Shown here: piece by piece, positions 7,705 through 13,973 of the stretch
How positions within the stretch are numbered: the stretch's first letter is position 1
Layout: the number at the start of each line of letters is the position of its first letter
Assembly: GCA_034669045.1 (NCBI GenBank)
Contig: JAXDOD010000056.1
Coordinates: 1-15,623, forward strand
Origin: VAZQ01 sp034669045
GTDB lineage: Bacteria; Pseudomonadota; Alphaproteobacteria; Rhizobiales; Xanthobacteraceae
Length of the DNA stretch: 15,623 nucleotides
Reading direction: 5' to 3'
The notes under the pieces: generated by a model
The model's input: the letters and a program-made list of their open reading frames with translations, nothing else
The model's database searches: none
What the model was told of the DNA's origin: nothing
Translations under genes and position numbers: made by a program

Positions 7705-7740
7705 CCCTCTCCCCGACCCTGCTCCGCAAGGGGGAGGGAG
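7705..7740. repeat. CCTCTCCCC / GGGGGAGGG repeat in the bclA leader
   Basis: CCCCTCTCCCC (starting at 7705) and GGGGGAGGGAG (7730-7740) form an imperfect inverted repeat of the same class as those at 1040-1061 and 1627-1669. It lies within the leader of bclA, in the divergent region between bclA and the M24 gene at 7907. Confidence 0.55.
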
Positions 7741-7846
7741 CCCCGGCTTTGCGGCAACGATTGTATCTCACCAGGCGAGCTCGAACCTGCAAGCTATTCG
7801 GCCGCCCGGCCGTGTCCCACGAGAACATCGCCACGCTCCGCATACC

Positions 7847-7861
7847 CGGAGGTGGCCTCCG
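7847..7861. promoter_or_regulatory. Small perfect inverted repeat upstream of the M24 gene
   Basis: CGGAGG (7847-7852), TGG, CCTCCG (7856-7861): a perfect 6-bp inverted repeat 46 bp before the ATG at 7907, with a GTATAA sequence (7875-7880) between them. It could be an operator or a 5'-leader hairpin; no regulator is identified. Confidence 0.3.
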
Positions 7862-7906
7862 CCAAACGCGCAGCGTATAACCCCCGCAGACGCAACGGAG
7901 GCCGCC

Positions 7907-9199
7907 ATGGACGACACCGTCCGGAAAATCACCGCCGAGGACATCAACCCGCGCTTCAACTGGGGCCGCGCGCTGCCGGCGCTCGGCACCATGGGGGTCG
8001 ATTTCGAGGAGCGCGTGGACTACCGCCGCCTGCATCGCTACCGGCTCGCGCGCGTCAAGCAGGCGCTCGACAAATCCGACCTCGGCGCGCTGCTGGTGTT
8101 CGACGTCAACAACATCCGCTACATCACCTCGACCAAGATCGGCGAATGGGAGCGCGACAAGCTCTCGCGCTGGGCCCTGCTCACCCGCACCGGCGAGCCT
8201 ATCCTGTGGGATTTCGGCTCGGCCGCCGTGCACCACAAGCTCTACACGCCGTGGCTCAATCCGGAGAACTGCAAGGCCGGGCTGATCGGGCTGCGCGGCA
8301 CCGTCAATCCGGCGTTCGGCCTGATGAAGCGCCATGCCGAGGAGCTCGCCTCGCTCATCCGCGAAGCCGGCGTCGCTGACATGCCGATCGGCGTCGATAT
8401 CATCGAGCCGCCGATGATGTTCGAGCTGGAGAAGGCCGGCCTCAAGGTGCGCGACGGCCAGCAGGTGATGCTGGAAGCGCGCGAAATCAAATGCGCCGAC
8501 GAGATCGCGCTCTTGAACCGCGCCGCCGCCATGGTGGACGGCGCCTATCATCTGATCCACGAACAGCTCAAGCCGGGCGTGCGCGAGAACGACATCGTCG
8601 CCGAGGTCAACAAGTTCCTCTACACGCATGGGTCCGACGACGTCGAGGCGATCAATGCCATCTCGGGCGAGCGCTGCAACCCGCATCCGCACAATTTCAC
8701 CGACCGCATGATCCGCCCGGGCGACCAGGCCTTCTTCGACATCCTGCAGAGCTTCATGGGCTACCGCACCTGCTACTACCGCACCTTCAATGTCGGCCGC
8801 GCCACGGCGTCGCAGCACGACGCCTACAAGACGGCGCGCGAATGGCTCGACAAGTCGATCGCGCTGATCAAGCCGGGCGTGAGCACGGACAAGGTGTGCT
8901 CGGTATGGCCGAAGGCGCCGGAGTTCGGCTTTCCCGACGAGATGTCGGCCTTCGGCCTGCAGTTCGGCCATGGCCTGGGCCTGGCGCTGCACGAGCGTCC
9001 GATCATCTCGCGCGTGGTGTCGATGGATCACCCGACCGAGATCAAGGAGGGCATGGTGTTCGCGCTCGAGACCTACTGCCCCGCCACCGACGGCTATTCC
9101 GCGGCGCGCATCGAGGAGGAGGTGGTGGTCACCGACAAGGGCTGCCGCGTGATCACGCTGTTCCCGGCCGAGGAGTTGCCGATCGCGAACCGGTATTGA
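7907..9199 (+). CDS. M24 family (Xaa-Pro peptidase / DddP-like) protein with atypical metal site
   Basis: A 430-residue soluble protein with the two-domain layout of the M24 'pita-bread' superfamily. The N-terminal creatinase-like domain holds RYRLARVKQAL and LLVFDVNNIRYITST (about 45-80). The C-terminal catalytic domain begins near residue 185. Conserved ligands H355 (FGHGLGLALHE), E388 (VFALETY) and E403 (ARIEEEV) are present. The usual second aspartate of the D-x(10-11)-D pair is not: D278 in FFDILQSF is followed by GYRTCYYRTF, where C289 sits where Asp is normal. I recall close relatives in Bradyrhizobium with the same GYRTCYYRTF text, suggesting a subfamily trait. Overall resemblance to DddP (DMSP lyase) exists, but DMSP activity should not be assumed. 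GGAGG lies 5 nt before the ATG. Confidence 0.88.
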   Translation: MDDTVRKITAEDINPRFNWGRALPALGTMGVDFEERVDYRRLHRYRLARVKQALDKSDLGALLVFDVNNIRYITSTKIGEWERDKLSRWALLTRTGEPILWDFGSAAVHHKLYTPWLNPENCKAGLIGLRGTVNPAFGLMKRHAEELASLIREAGVADMPIGVDIIEPPMMFELEKAGLKVRDGQQVMLEAREIKCADEIALLNRAAAMVDGAYHLIHEQLKPGVRENDIVAEVNKFLYTHGSDDVEAINAISGERCNPHPHNFTDRMIRPGDQAFFDILQSFMGYRTCYYRTFNVGRATASQHDAYKTAREWLDKSIALIKPGVSTDKVCSVWPKAPEFGFPDEMSAFGLQFGHGLGLALHERPIISRVVSMDHPTEIKEGMVFALETYCPATDGYSAARIEEEVVVTDKGCRVITLFPAEELPIANRY

Positions 9200-9202
9200 A
9201 GC

Positions 9203-9313
9203 GTGCCGACGGTCTTGCGTTGGGAGTCTTATCGGGCGTTCTTCTGGCCCGACCTGGACGAGGACCTTGGCGTCGCGGGAATGTTGAAAGGCCGGCGAGC
9301 CGGGGGGCTCTGA
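9203..9313 (+). pseudogene. Chimeric remnant: DUF4160 start joined to DUF2442 end
   Basis: Reading from the GTG at 9203 gives VPTVLRWESYRAFF, then WPDLDEDLGVAGMLKGR, then RAGGL and a stop at 9311-9313 (36 codons). The first part matches the start of DUF4160 proteins (MPTVLR..GYRFFF). The second matches the C-terminal consensus of DUF2442 proteins (hWPdLDEDisveGLL.GR). These two small families are commonly encoded next to each other as a suspected toxin-antitoxin-like pair. The simplest reading is that an internal deletion removed most of both genes and fused their ends in frame. The family matches are from memory of the consensus. Confidence 0.55.
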
Positions 9314-9350
9314 CCCACGCCCGCAACGGAACGCCCCGATCGCACCTGTG

Positions 9351-9533
9351 ATGCTCAAGCACCTCAACAATGCCGGATGGATCATCGGCTTCCTGGCCGT
9401 CTGCGCGGTGTGGGGAAGCGAGGTGATCCGCGCGTCGCGGCAATCGCCAGGTCGCGACACGCAGACCTGGATTTGCCCGATCCTGGGCAAGTGTGGCCCC
9501 GCCGGAACGCCCAGGCTCGGAACTTGGGAATGA
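9351..9533 (+). CDS. Possible small membrane-anchored protein with CPxLGKCGPxGTP motif
   Basis: The frame from the ATG at 9351 (a GTG codon precedes it at 9348) encodes about 60 residues. It has one hydrophobic segment, AGWIIGFLAVCAVWGSEVI, then a short linker and the motif CPILGKCGPAGTPRLGTWE. Short proteins ending in a similar Cys/Gly/Pro motif seem familiar from Bradyrhizobium-like genomes, but I cannot verify this. No clear ribosome-binding site precedes it. The last 14 codons are inside the duplicated 175-bp unit, whose second copy still reads GPAGTPGLGAWE and then a stop. No function can be assigned; it may be a decaying gene. Confidence 0.4.
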   Translation: MLKHLNNAGWIIGFLAVCAVWGSEVIRASRQSPGRDTQTWICPILGKCGPAGTPRLGTWE

Positions 9534-9669
9534 GCGGACGCGCAGCATTGCGTAGGGTGGGCAAAGGCGCGCAGCGCCGTGCCCACGCGTGTCGTAGGTT
9601 TCCGCAATCGAAGGCGCGTGGGCACGCTTCGCTTTGCCCACCCTACGCCGCTGCAATCGACATTCCGCG
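9493..9669. repeat. Tandem 175-bp palindromic unit, copy A
   Basis: Starts with GTGGCCCCGCCGGAACGCC and ends with CAATCGACATTCCGCG. Its core is a long nested inverted repeat: the 17-nt arm at 9550-9566 pairs perfectly with 9632-9648, and CGTGCCCACGCG (9578-9589) pairs with CGCGTGGGCACG (9615-9626). The next copy begins 2 bp later. The type is common in Bradyrhizobium-like genomes and yields spurious 'VGKAKRAHA' translations. Confidence 0.85.
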
Positions 9670-9671
9670 TG

Positions 9672-9845
9672 GTGCGGCCCCGCCGGGACGCCCGGGCTCG
9701 GAGCTTGGGAATGAGCGGACGCGCAGCATTGCGTAAGGTGGGCAAAGGCGCGCAGCGCCGTGCCCACGCGGTTCGTAGGTTGCCGCAAAGGCGCGTGGGC
9801 ACGCTTCGCTTTGCCCACCTTACGCCGCTGCAATCGACATTCCGC
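9672..9845. repeat. Tandem 175-bp palindromic unit, copy B
   Basis: Nearly identical to copy A over its whole length. The outer arms are 9731-9747 and 9809-9825, again 17 perfect pairs. The arm base changes from g (9555) in copy A to a (9736) here, and the opposite arm changes from c (9643) to t (9820), so pairing is kept. Confidence 0.85.
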
Positions 9846-9859
9846 GGTGCCGCAACAGG

Positions 9860-9893
9860 CGCGTGGGCAGGCTTCGCTTTGCCAGCCCACGCG
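9860..9893. repeat. Partial third palindrome downstream of the secreted-protein gene
   Basis: CGCGTGGGC (9860-9868) pairs perfectly with GCCCACGCG (9885-9893) around a 16-nt loop containing GGCTTCGCTTTGCC. It is a shortened relative of the inner hairpin of copies A and B. It lies 10 bp beyond the stop of the minus-strand gene at 9904 and could act as a 3'-end stabiliser; no U-run is present. Confidence 0.65.
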
Positions 9894-9903
9894 GCGCCGC
9901 CGG

Positions 9904-10398
9904 CTAATTGCCGACCTTTTTCATGCTCTGGACCATCGCCGTGATGGCGGCGTCGTGCTGCTTGTCGCCCTTGGGGCTTGCCCAATAGGTGAACAGGACG
10001 CCCCGCTGCGGCGTGATGTTGATGATGGTGAGATGAACGAGGACGTCGCCGTCCTTGTCCTTCCCTTTCCAGCCGAGGTCGTAGACGTCGAAGCCGTCCA
10101 TCTTCCCTTCTTTTTCCGTCTTGGTCGACTGGTCGACGGTCACGCCTTGCCGGTTGAGATAGGCGACCGCGGCGGCCCCCGTCTCCTTGGCATTGTTGCC
10201 GTCGATACCCTCGATCGAGAGGTAGACCTCGTCCTCGTCGTCACCCACTTCGATGCCGCGCGCGATCTTCGTCGCCTTCCAGCCCTTGTCGGGCACGACC
10301 ACGGTGACGAGCGGATTGTCATCGGGAACCTTGTAGGTCGCCGCCAGCGCAGGCGTTGCCAGCAGGGTCGCGAGGACGGCAAGCAGCAGCGTTTTCAT
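9904..10398 (-). CDS. Small secreted (periplasmic) protein of unknown function
   Basis: A 164-residue protein with a clear Sec signal peptide: MKTLLLAVLATLLATPALA with probable cleavage after ALA-19. The mature part (about 145 residues) is hydrophilic and rich in Lys and Asp, including KTEKEGKMDGFDVYDLGWKGKDKDG (about 93-117), followed by beta-type segments (VLVHLTIINI) and a C-terminal helix, HDAAITAMVQSMKKVGN. I do not recognise a named domain. The layout resembles small conserved periplasmic proteins of Hyphomicrobiales. GGGAGAA lies about 7 nt before the ATG. It is divergent from the gene starting at 10584, with 185 bp between. Confidence 0.8.
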   Translation of the reverse strand: MKTLLLAVLATLLATPALAATYKVPDDNPLVTVVVPDKGWKATKIARGIEVGDDEDEVYLSIEGIDGNNAKETGAAAVAYLNRQGVTVDQSTKTEKEGKMDGFDVYDLGWKGKDKDGDVLVHLTIINITPQRGVLFTYWASPKGDKQHDAAITAMVQSMKKVGN

Positions 10399-10468
10399 GG
10401 GATTCTCCCGTTTCGATGATACGGCCTACCCTGATAGCAGCTTCCTGTGACGGCCGGAAATCAATTGA

Positions 10469-10545
10469 CCCGGGTGTCCCTACTCCGAAGGAGCTTCAAA
10501 TCCACCACACGAGGGCTCGTGCCCGGGTGCTTCTCCCGACGGAGC
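10469..10545. repeat. Imperfect direct repeat in the divergent intergenic region
   Basis: CCCGGGTGTCCCTACTCCGA plus AGGAGC (10469-10494) recurs as CCCGGGTGCTTCTCCCGACG plus GAGC (10522-10545), 53 bp apart. Each copy can form a small hairpin (for example CTCC-GAA-GGAG). It lies in the 185-bp region between two divergent genes, upstream of the GGAGG/TTG start at 10584. Function unknown. Confidence 0.35.
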
Positions 10546-10583
10546 AGTTTCGATAACGTCGGGTCGACACCGGAGGACCCACC

Positions 10584-11491
10584 TTGGGCAAGACGCCGAG
10601 CAGACCCCCGACCGCCACCGCCGGGCGCGCTCCACCAAAGCGCCCCGCCAGCGCCAAAGCCGCCACCAAACCGCGTGCCCTCACCGACACGGAGGCGGTC
10701 CGGATCGCCGCCGAGCGGCTCGCCGGAGCGATCCGCCGCGGCAGCGTCGCCACGGCGGAGAAACTGCTGGCGCGCGACTTCAGCTTCATCGACGCCGCCG
10801 GCAAGGTGCATTCGCGGCGCGCGGTTCTGGGCAATCTCAAGCCCGGCTCCCGCAGCGCCGGCGCCGCCGTGCGGGTCAACGCCTACGGCCGCCTTGCAGT
10901 CGTCACCGGCACCGCCAGATCCGCACAGGCGGGCCGGAACGACGATCTCTTCGCCATCGACGTCTGGATCAAGGGCAATGACGGCTGGCGCGCGCTGATC
11001 CACCACAACAACGTGCTGGCGGGCAGGTCCACGCCGCTTGCGCACCCGCCATCGACGCCGCGGCCGGCGGGTGCCGAAGCGCCGGCCTGCAAGAACCCGC
11101 TCGAATTCGTGCCCTACCAGCCGAAACTGCAGGCCGAGCACGACATCATCGCGGCGTTCCAGGCGCTGGAACAGGCGGTCACGCGCAACGACGCCGCGGC
11201 ATGGGTCCAGCACGTCGCGGACGAGTTCGTCGTCTACCGGACCGGCAGCATCCGGCCACCAAGGCACTGAGCGTCGCCGCCATGGAGGCGCAGCAGGCGG
11301 TCAACGCCGAGACCTTCGCGGCGGAGGTGACATGGATGAAGCTCTGGGTGCTCGGCGACGCCGCAGTGATGCGCGCCGACCACGCCATGCCCGGCAACGG
11401 GCGGCCGCCCCATCGCGCGACCCGCGTGTGGGTCAAGCGCGACGGCCGTTGGCAGATGGCGATGAGCCAGCAGACGACAATCGCGGAGTGA
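10584..11491 (+). pseudogene. Two-domain SnoaL/DUF4440-like protein interrupted by a one-base frameshift
   Basis: The start is TTG at 10584, supported by GGAGG 7 nt upstream. The first frame encodes a basic Pro/Ala-rich leader (1-33), then a SnoaL/NTF2-like DUF4440-type domain (about 36-147; AIRRGSVATAEKLLARDFSFID). A second such domain follows (about 178 onward; ALEQAVTRNDAAAWVQHVADEFVVYRTG) and is cut by a stop at 11268-11270. The rest of the second domain continues in another frame from about 11249 (HPATKALSVAAMEAQQ ... RVWVKRDGRWQMAMSQQ) to the stop at 11489-11491. Restoring one base near 11249 (AGC[C]ATCCG) would give a continuous protein of about 302 residues. No slippery heptamer is visible, so this is a mutation or sequencing error rather than programmed shifting. 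The first domain may still be made. Confidence 0.75.
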
Positions 11492-11521
11492 GCTGTTCGA
11501 TCACTGGCGCCGCCAGCGACC

Positions 11522-11538
11522 GCTCCCCGCCAGCGGGA
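11522..11538. terminator. Hairpin between convergent genes
   Basis: CTCCC(C)GC pairs with GCGGGAG around a CA loop, one C bulged. It lies in the 90-bp gap between the converging gene ends at 11491 (plus) and 11582 (minus). No T-run follows on either strand, so intrinsic termination is uncertain; it also resembles the dispersed CCTCTCCCC repeats. Confidence 0.35.
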
Positions 11539-11581
11539 GAGGGATCGGCGCCCGCGCGACGTTTCGTTCAAGTTGACCAGC

Positions 11582-12844
11582 TCACGGCGCGCCGCCGATT
11601 CCCATCGCGTCGAGAAACGCCTGGCGCACTTCCGGCGGCTGGCCGAAGCAATGGCGGAAGCCCTTGAGACGCGCCTTGAGCAGCGGATAGTTCTCGTGCT
11701 CGGCCAGCGTGATCCCCTCGACGCTCGTTGTCTTGGTGAGGTTGGGCAGCTCCACGCATCGGGCGACGTCGGAATTGCGGATCACCCCCTTGGGCTCGCG
11801 GCCCTGCGCGACGGCGTCGATGTCGTCGAAAAATCGCTTGCGGATCATCGCGATCCCGAGGTCGCTGGCGCCGAGCGTCTCCTTGGTGCGGTCCGCGATC
11901 CTGCCCTGCCCGACCCAGGCGATGATGTCCTGGTTGATGACGTGGCTGGAAATCCAGCGGCCGTCCGCCTCCTTGATCGGACTGTGCCAGGCCGGCACCT
12001 TGCCCTGGACATAGGGCTCGCGTCCCTTCGGCACGCGCATGAAGAACCAGCACACGCTGAGGGTGTTCTCGTCGTCGATCGGGACGCGCCATTCGAAGTG
12101 GTTGCCGAGATAGAAGCCGTTCGGCCACAGCGTCACGCGCCCGATGGTCCAGACCGGATCGCCCTCGCGCTGGCCTTCGCGCACGCGCTTGTAGATGAAG
12201 CCGTAGTCGAACTCCTCGAACACGAGCTGGAGGTGCTTGGCCGAGTAATAATCGTTGTTGCCGTCGAGCCGGGCGCTCCAGTTCTCGTGCATCCACTCGA
12301 AGTGCACCGGATCGCAGGAGTTTTCCTGGCATTGGAACCAGTTGCAGGGGACGTCGGCGATCACCACCTCGCGAAAGCCGTTCTCCCAGGTGAACGGCTC
12401 CCAGATCGGCAGCTCCGGCACGGGCTCCGGGCCCATATAGGCCCACAGCAGGCCGGCGACCTCCTTCACCGGATAGGCCGTGGTCGCGCGGCGATCCTTG
12501 CTGCGCGCGCGCGGGTTCACGGTGTCGTCGTAAGGCTGCTCGGTGCAGCGGCCGGCCTCGTCCATCAGCCAGCCGTGATAGTTGCAGCGGATCCCGGTGG
12601 CCTCGACGAAGCCGTGGCAGAGGTCGGCGCGGCGGTGCGGGCAGTGGCGGTCGAGCAGGCCGAAGCGACCGCCCTGGTCCTTGTAGAGCACGAGGTCCTC
12701 GCCGAGGAGCCGCACCGCCTTGATCGACAGCGTGTCGAACTCGCTCGCGCCGGCGATCGGCATCCAGTAGCGCCGCAGGTAGTTCCCCATCGGCGTTCCG
12801 GGGCCGACCTGGGTGAGGACGCGATTCTTCTCGGCGCTGAGCAC
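11582..12844 (-). CDS. Rieske-type aromatic ring oxygenase, alpha subunit (phthalate 4,5-dioxygenase-like)
   Basis: A 420-residue non-heme iron oxygenase subunit. The Rieske [2Fe-2S] ligands are C68 and H70 in CPHRRADLCHG, and C87 and H90 in CNYHGW. The mononuclear iron site is in the segment with D178, H181 and H186 (ENSCDPVHFEWMH). The later motif FFDDIDAVAQGREPKG is typical of the phthalate-oxygenase branch and supplies the probable Asp ligand. The start is GTG (12844) with GAGGAAG upstream that overlaps the stop of the preceding oxidoreductase (12 bp gap), so the two are surely co-transcribed. Such enzymes hydroxylate or demethylate aromatic acids using electrons from a separate reductase, and none is encoded in this window. 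The substrate cannot be read from sequence. Confidence 0.9.
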   Translation of the reverse strand: MLSAEKNRVLTQVGPGTPMGNYLRRYWMPIAGASEFDTLSIKAVRLLGEDLVLYKDQGGRFGLLDRHCPHRRADLCHGFVEATGIRCNYHGWLMDEAGRCTEQPYDDTVNPRARSKDRRATTAYPVKEVAGLLWAYMGPEPVPELPIWEPFTWENGFREVVIADVPCNWFQCQENSCDPVHFEWMHENWSARLDGNNDYYSAKHLQLVFEEFDYGFIYKRVREGQREGDPVWTIGRVTLWPNGFYLGNHFEWRVPIDDENTLSVCWFFMRVPKGREPYVQGKVPAWHSPIKEADGRWISSHVINQDIIAWVGQGRIADRTKETLGASDLGIAMIRKRFFDDIDAVAQGREPKGVIRNSDVARCVELPNLTKTTSVEGITLAEHENYPLLKARLKGFRHCFGQPPEVRQAFLDAMGIGGAP

Positions 12845-12856
12845 GCTGCTGCTTCC

Positions 12857-13819
12857 TCAGCTCTCCAGCCCGGTCGGGACGTTCTTGTTCTCGCTTTCGA
12901 GCGTCATGCCGGAGGCGAGCGCCATGGTCTCCATCAGGGCGGCGAAATCCTTTTGCAGATAGGCGTCCGGGTCGGGCTTGCGCGTCGCCGCGCCGAAATG
13001 GCCCTGCAGCACCTCGCGCGCGGCCGCCGTCACCGGCATCGGCACGTCCCATTCGCGGCCGAGGCCGAGGCCGAGGTCCATGTCCTTGCGCAGGAGCTCG
13101 GGCGTGAAGGTCGTGGTCCAGTCGAGGTTGACCAGCGCCGGCGACTTGTAGCGCGTGAACATGGACCCCATCACGCTGTTGTTCATGAAGGCCAGGAAGG
13201 CTTGGCGCGGCACGCCCATCTTGTTGGCGAGCAGCGTGATCTCGATCAGGTTCTCGGTCACGACGCCGAGCATCACGTTGTGGGCGATCTTGCAGATGCG
13301 CGCGAGCTCGCCTTCGCCCACATAGGAGACGCCCTGCGGCGCGATCGCCTCCATCATCGGCATCGCGGTCTTGCAGGCGGCTTCCGCACCGGAGAGCACC
13401 GCCGAGAGCCGGCCGGCCTTGATCACCTTGGCATTGCCGGAGATCGGCGCCGCGACGAAGTCGGCGCCGCGCTCCTTCAGGCGCTCGCGGATCGATGCGG
13501 ATTCCTCGACCGCGATGGTCGAGCAGTCGACGAAAATCTTCGGCAGCGTGCCGTTGCGCCCGCCGACCACGCCGTCCGCGCCGAACAGCACCTGGTCGAG
13601 GTCCTTGCCGGTCGACACGATCGAGAACAGCACGTCGACGCCCGCGAGGTCGGCGAGGCTATCGACCACCTTGCCGCCCTTGGCTGCCAGCGGCTCCGCC
13701 TTGGAGCGCGTGCGGTTCCAGATCGAGACGTCATAGCCGGCCTTGAGCAGCCGCTCGGCCATGGGGAAACCCATGCGGCCCATGCCGATCCAGCCGATCT
13801 TTTGGTCGTTGTTGGCCAT
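12857..13819 (-). CDS. NAD(P)-dependent oxidoreductase, 3-hydroxyisobutyrate dehydrogenase family
   Basis: A 320-residue beta-hydroxyacid dehydrogenase. The N-terminal Rossmann fold has the dinucleotide motif GWIGMGRMG (G12, G14, G17). After beta-2, WNRT at the cofactor edge suggests NADP preference. The substrate-binding motif is DCSTI (98-102), with PISGN (125-129) in place of the usual PVSGG. The catalytic lysine is K177 in CKIAHNVMLG, with N181 following. The C-terminal all-helical domain includes FTPELLRKDMDLGL. GGGGAG lies upstream of the ATG. It is the first gene of a pair with the Rieske oxygenase, so it may oxidise or reduce a hydroxy-acid side chain in the same aromatic pathway; that is inference. 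Confidence 0.9.
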   Translation of the reverse strand: MANNDQKIGWIGMGRMGFPMAERLLKAGYDVSIWNRTRSKAEPLAAKGGKVVDSLADLAGVDVLFSIVSTGKDLDQVLFGADGVVGGRNGTLPKIFVDCSTIAVEESASIRERLKERGADFVAAPISGNAKVIKAGRLSAVLSGAEAACKTAMPMMEAIAPQGVSYVGEGELARICKIAHNVMLGVVTENLIEITLLANKMGVPRQAFLAFMNNSVMGSMFTRYKSPALVNLDWTTTFTPELLRKDMDLGLGLGREWDVPMPVTAAAREVLQGHFGAATRKPDPDAYLQKDFAALMETMALASGMTLESENKNVPTGLES

Positions 13820-13973
13820 GTCCTACTCCCCTTGAAGCGCCCGCGCGGTCGCGGTCGAGACAGGCGCTCCGTCCGCCTGCGGTCAGCGCTGCTCTAGCGC
13901 ACGGCAGGGGGAAGCCGCAACCGCCGGTCCCCGTCACGATCGGGGTCTTGCCGGACTTTCCGCCGCACGGCGG
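13820..13973. other. Intergenic region upstream of the oxidoreductase-oxygenase pair
   Basis: This 154-bp stretch must hold the leftward promoter for the pair unless the MFS gene reads through. I find no convincing -35/-10. It has two small inverted repeats: GCGCT (13886-13890) with AGCGC (13896-13900), and CCGCC (13960-13964) with GGCGG (13969-13973). The latter immediately follows the MFS stop codon and lacks a U-run. Confidence 0.4.

Larger units (their letters stand above)
9200..9903. other. Repeat-rich, decayed intergenic stretch of about 700 bp
   Basis: Between the M24 gene and the secreted-protein gene there is no full-length conserved gene. From left to right it holds a 36-codon chimeric gene remnant (9203-9313), a possible 61-codon membrane protein (9351-9533), two tandem copies of a 175-bp palindromic unit (9493-9669, 9672-9845), and a third partial palindrome (9860-9893). 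Long minus-strand open frames across it are repeat artefacts. Confidence 0.8.

Noticed and set aside
5911..8379. 822-codon plus-strand open frame
   Set aside because: Antisense to bclA and out of frame with the M24 gene; begins in a dispersed repeat. No recognisable domain.
7907..9199. DMSP lyase (dddP) assignment
   Set aside because: The fold is similar, but the metal-binding Asp pattern of DddP is not kept, and nothing nearby relates to DMSP metabolism.
9153..9890. 245-codon minus-strand frame with 'VGKAKRAHAP' repeats
   Set aside because: The repeated peptide is the translation of the 175-bp palindromic repeat, a common source of false hypothetical proteins.
9493..9893. CRISPR array
   Set aside because: Only two long units in near-direct contact plus a partial third palindrome; no short repeats with unique spacers and no cas genes.
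7559..9985. 808-codon minus-strand open frame
   Set aside because: Antisense to the M24 gene and built partly from the tandem repeat (GKAKRAHAP text). A shadow and repeat artefact.
11240..11270. Programmed ribosomal frameshift
   Set aside because: No X-XXY-YYZ slippery heptamer or downstream pseudoknot is evident; a single-base loss explains the break.
11505..11553. Strong intrinsic terminator between the convergent genes
   Set aside because: The hairpin is GC-rich but lacks a T-run on either strand and looks like a dispersed repeat, so it is reported only at low confidence.
11573..13897. 774-codon plus-strand open frame
   Set aside because: It lies antisense to the Rieske oxygenase and the oxidoreductase, both with full motifs. 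Its composition (Arg/His/Ala/Asp rich, no domain) is typical of GC-rich shadow frames.
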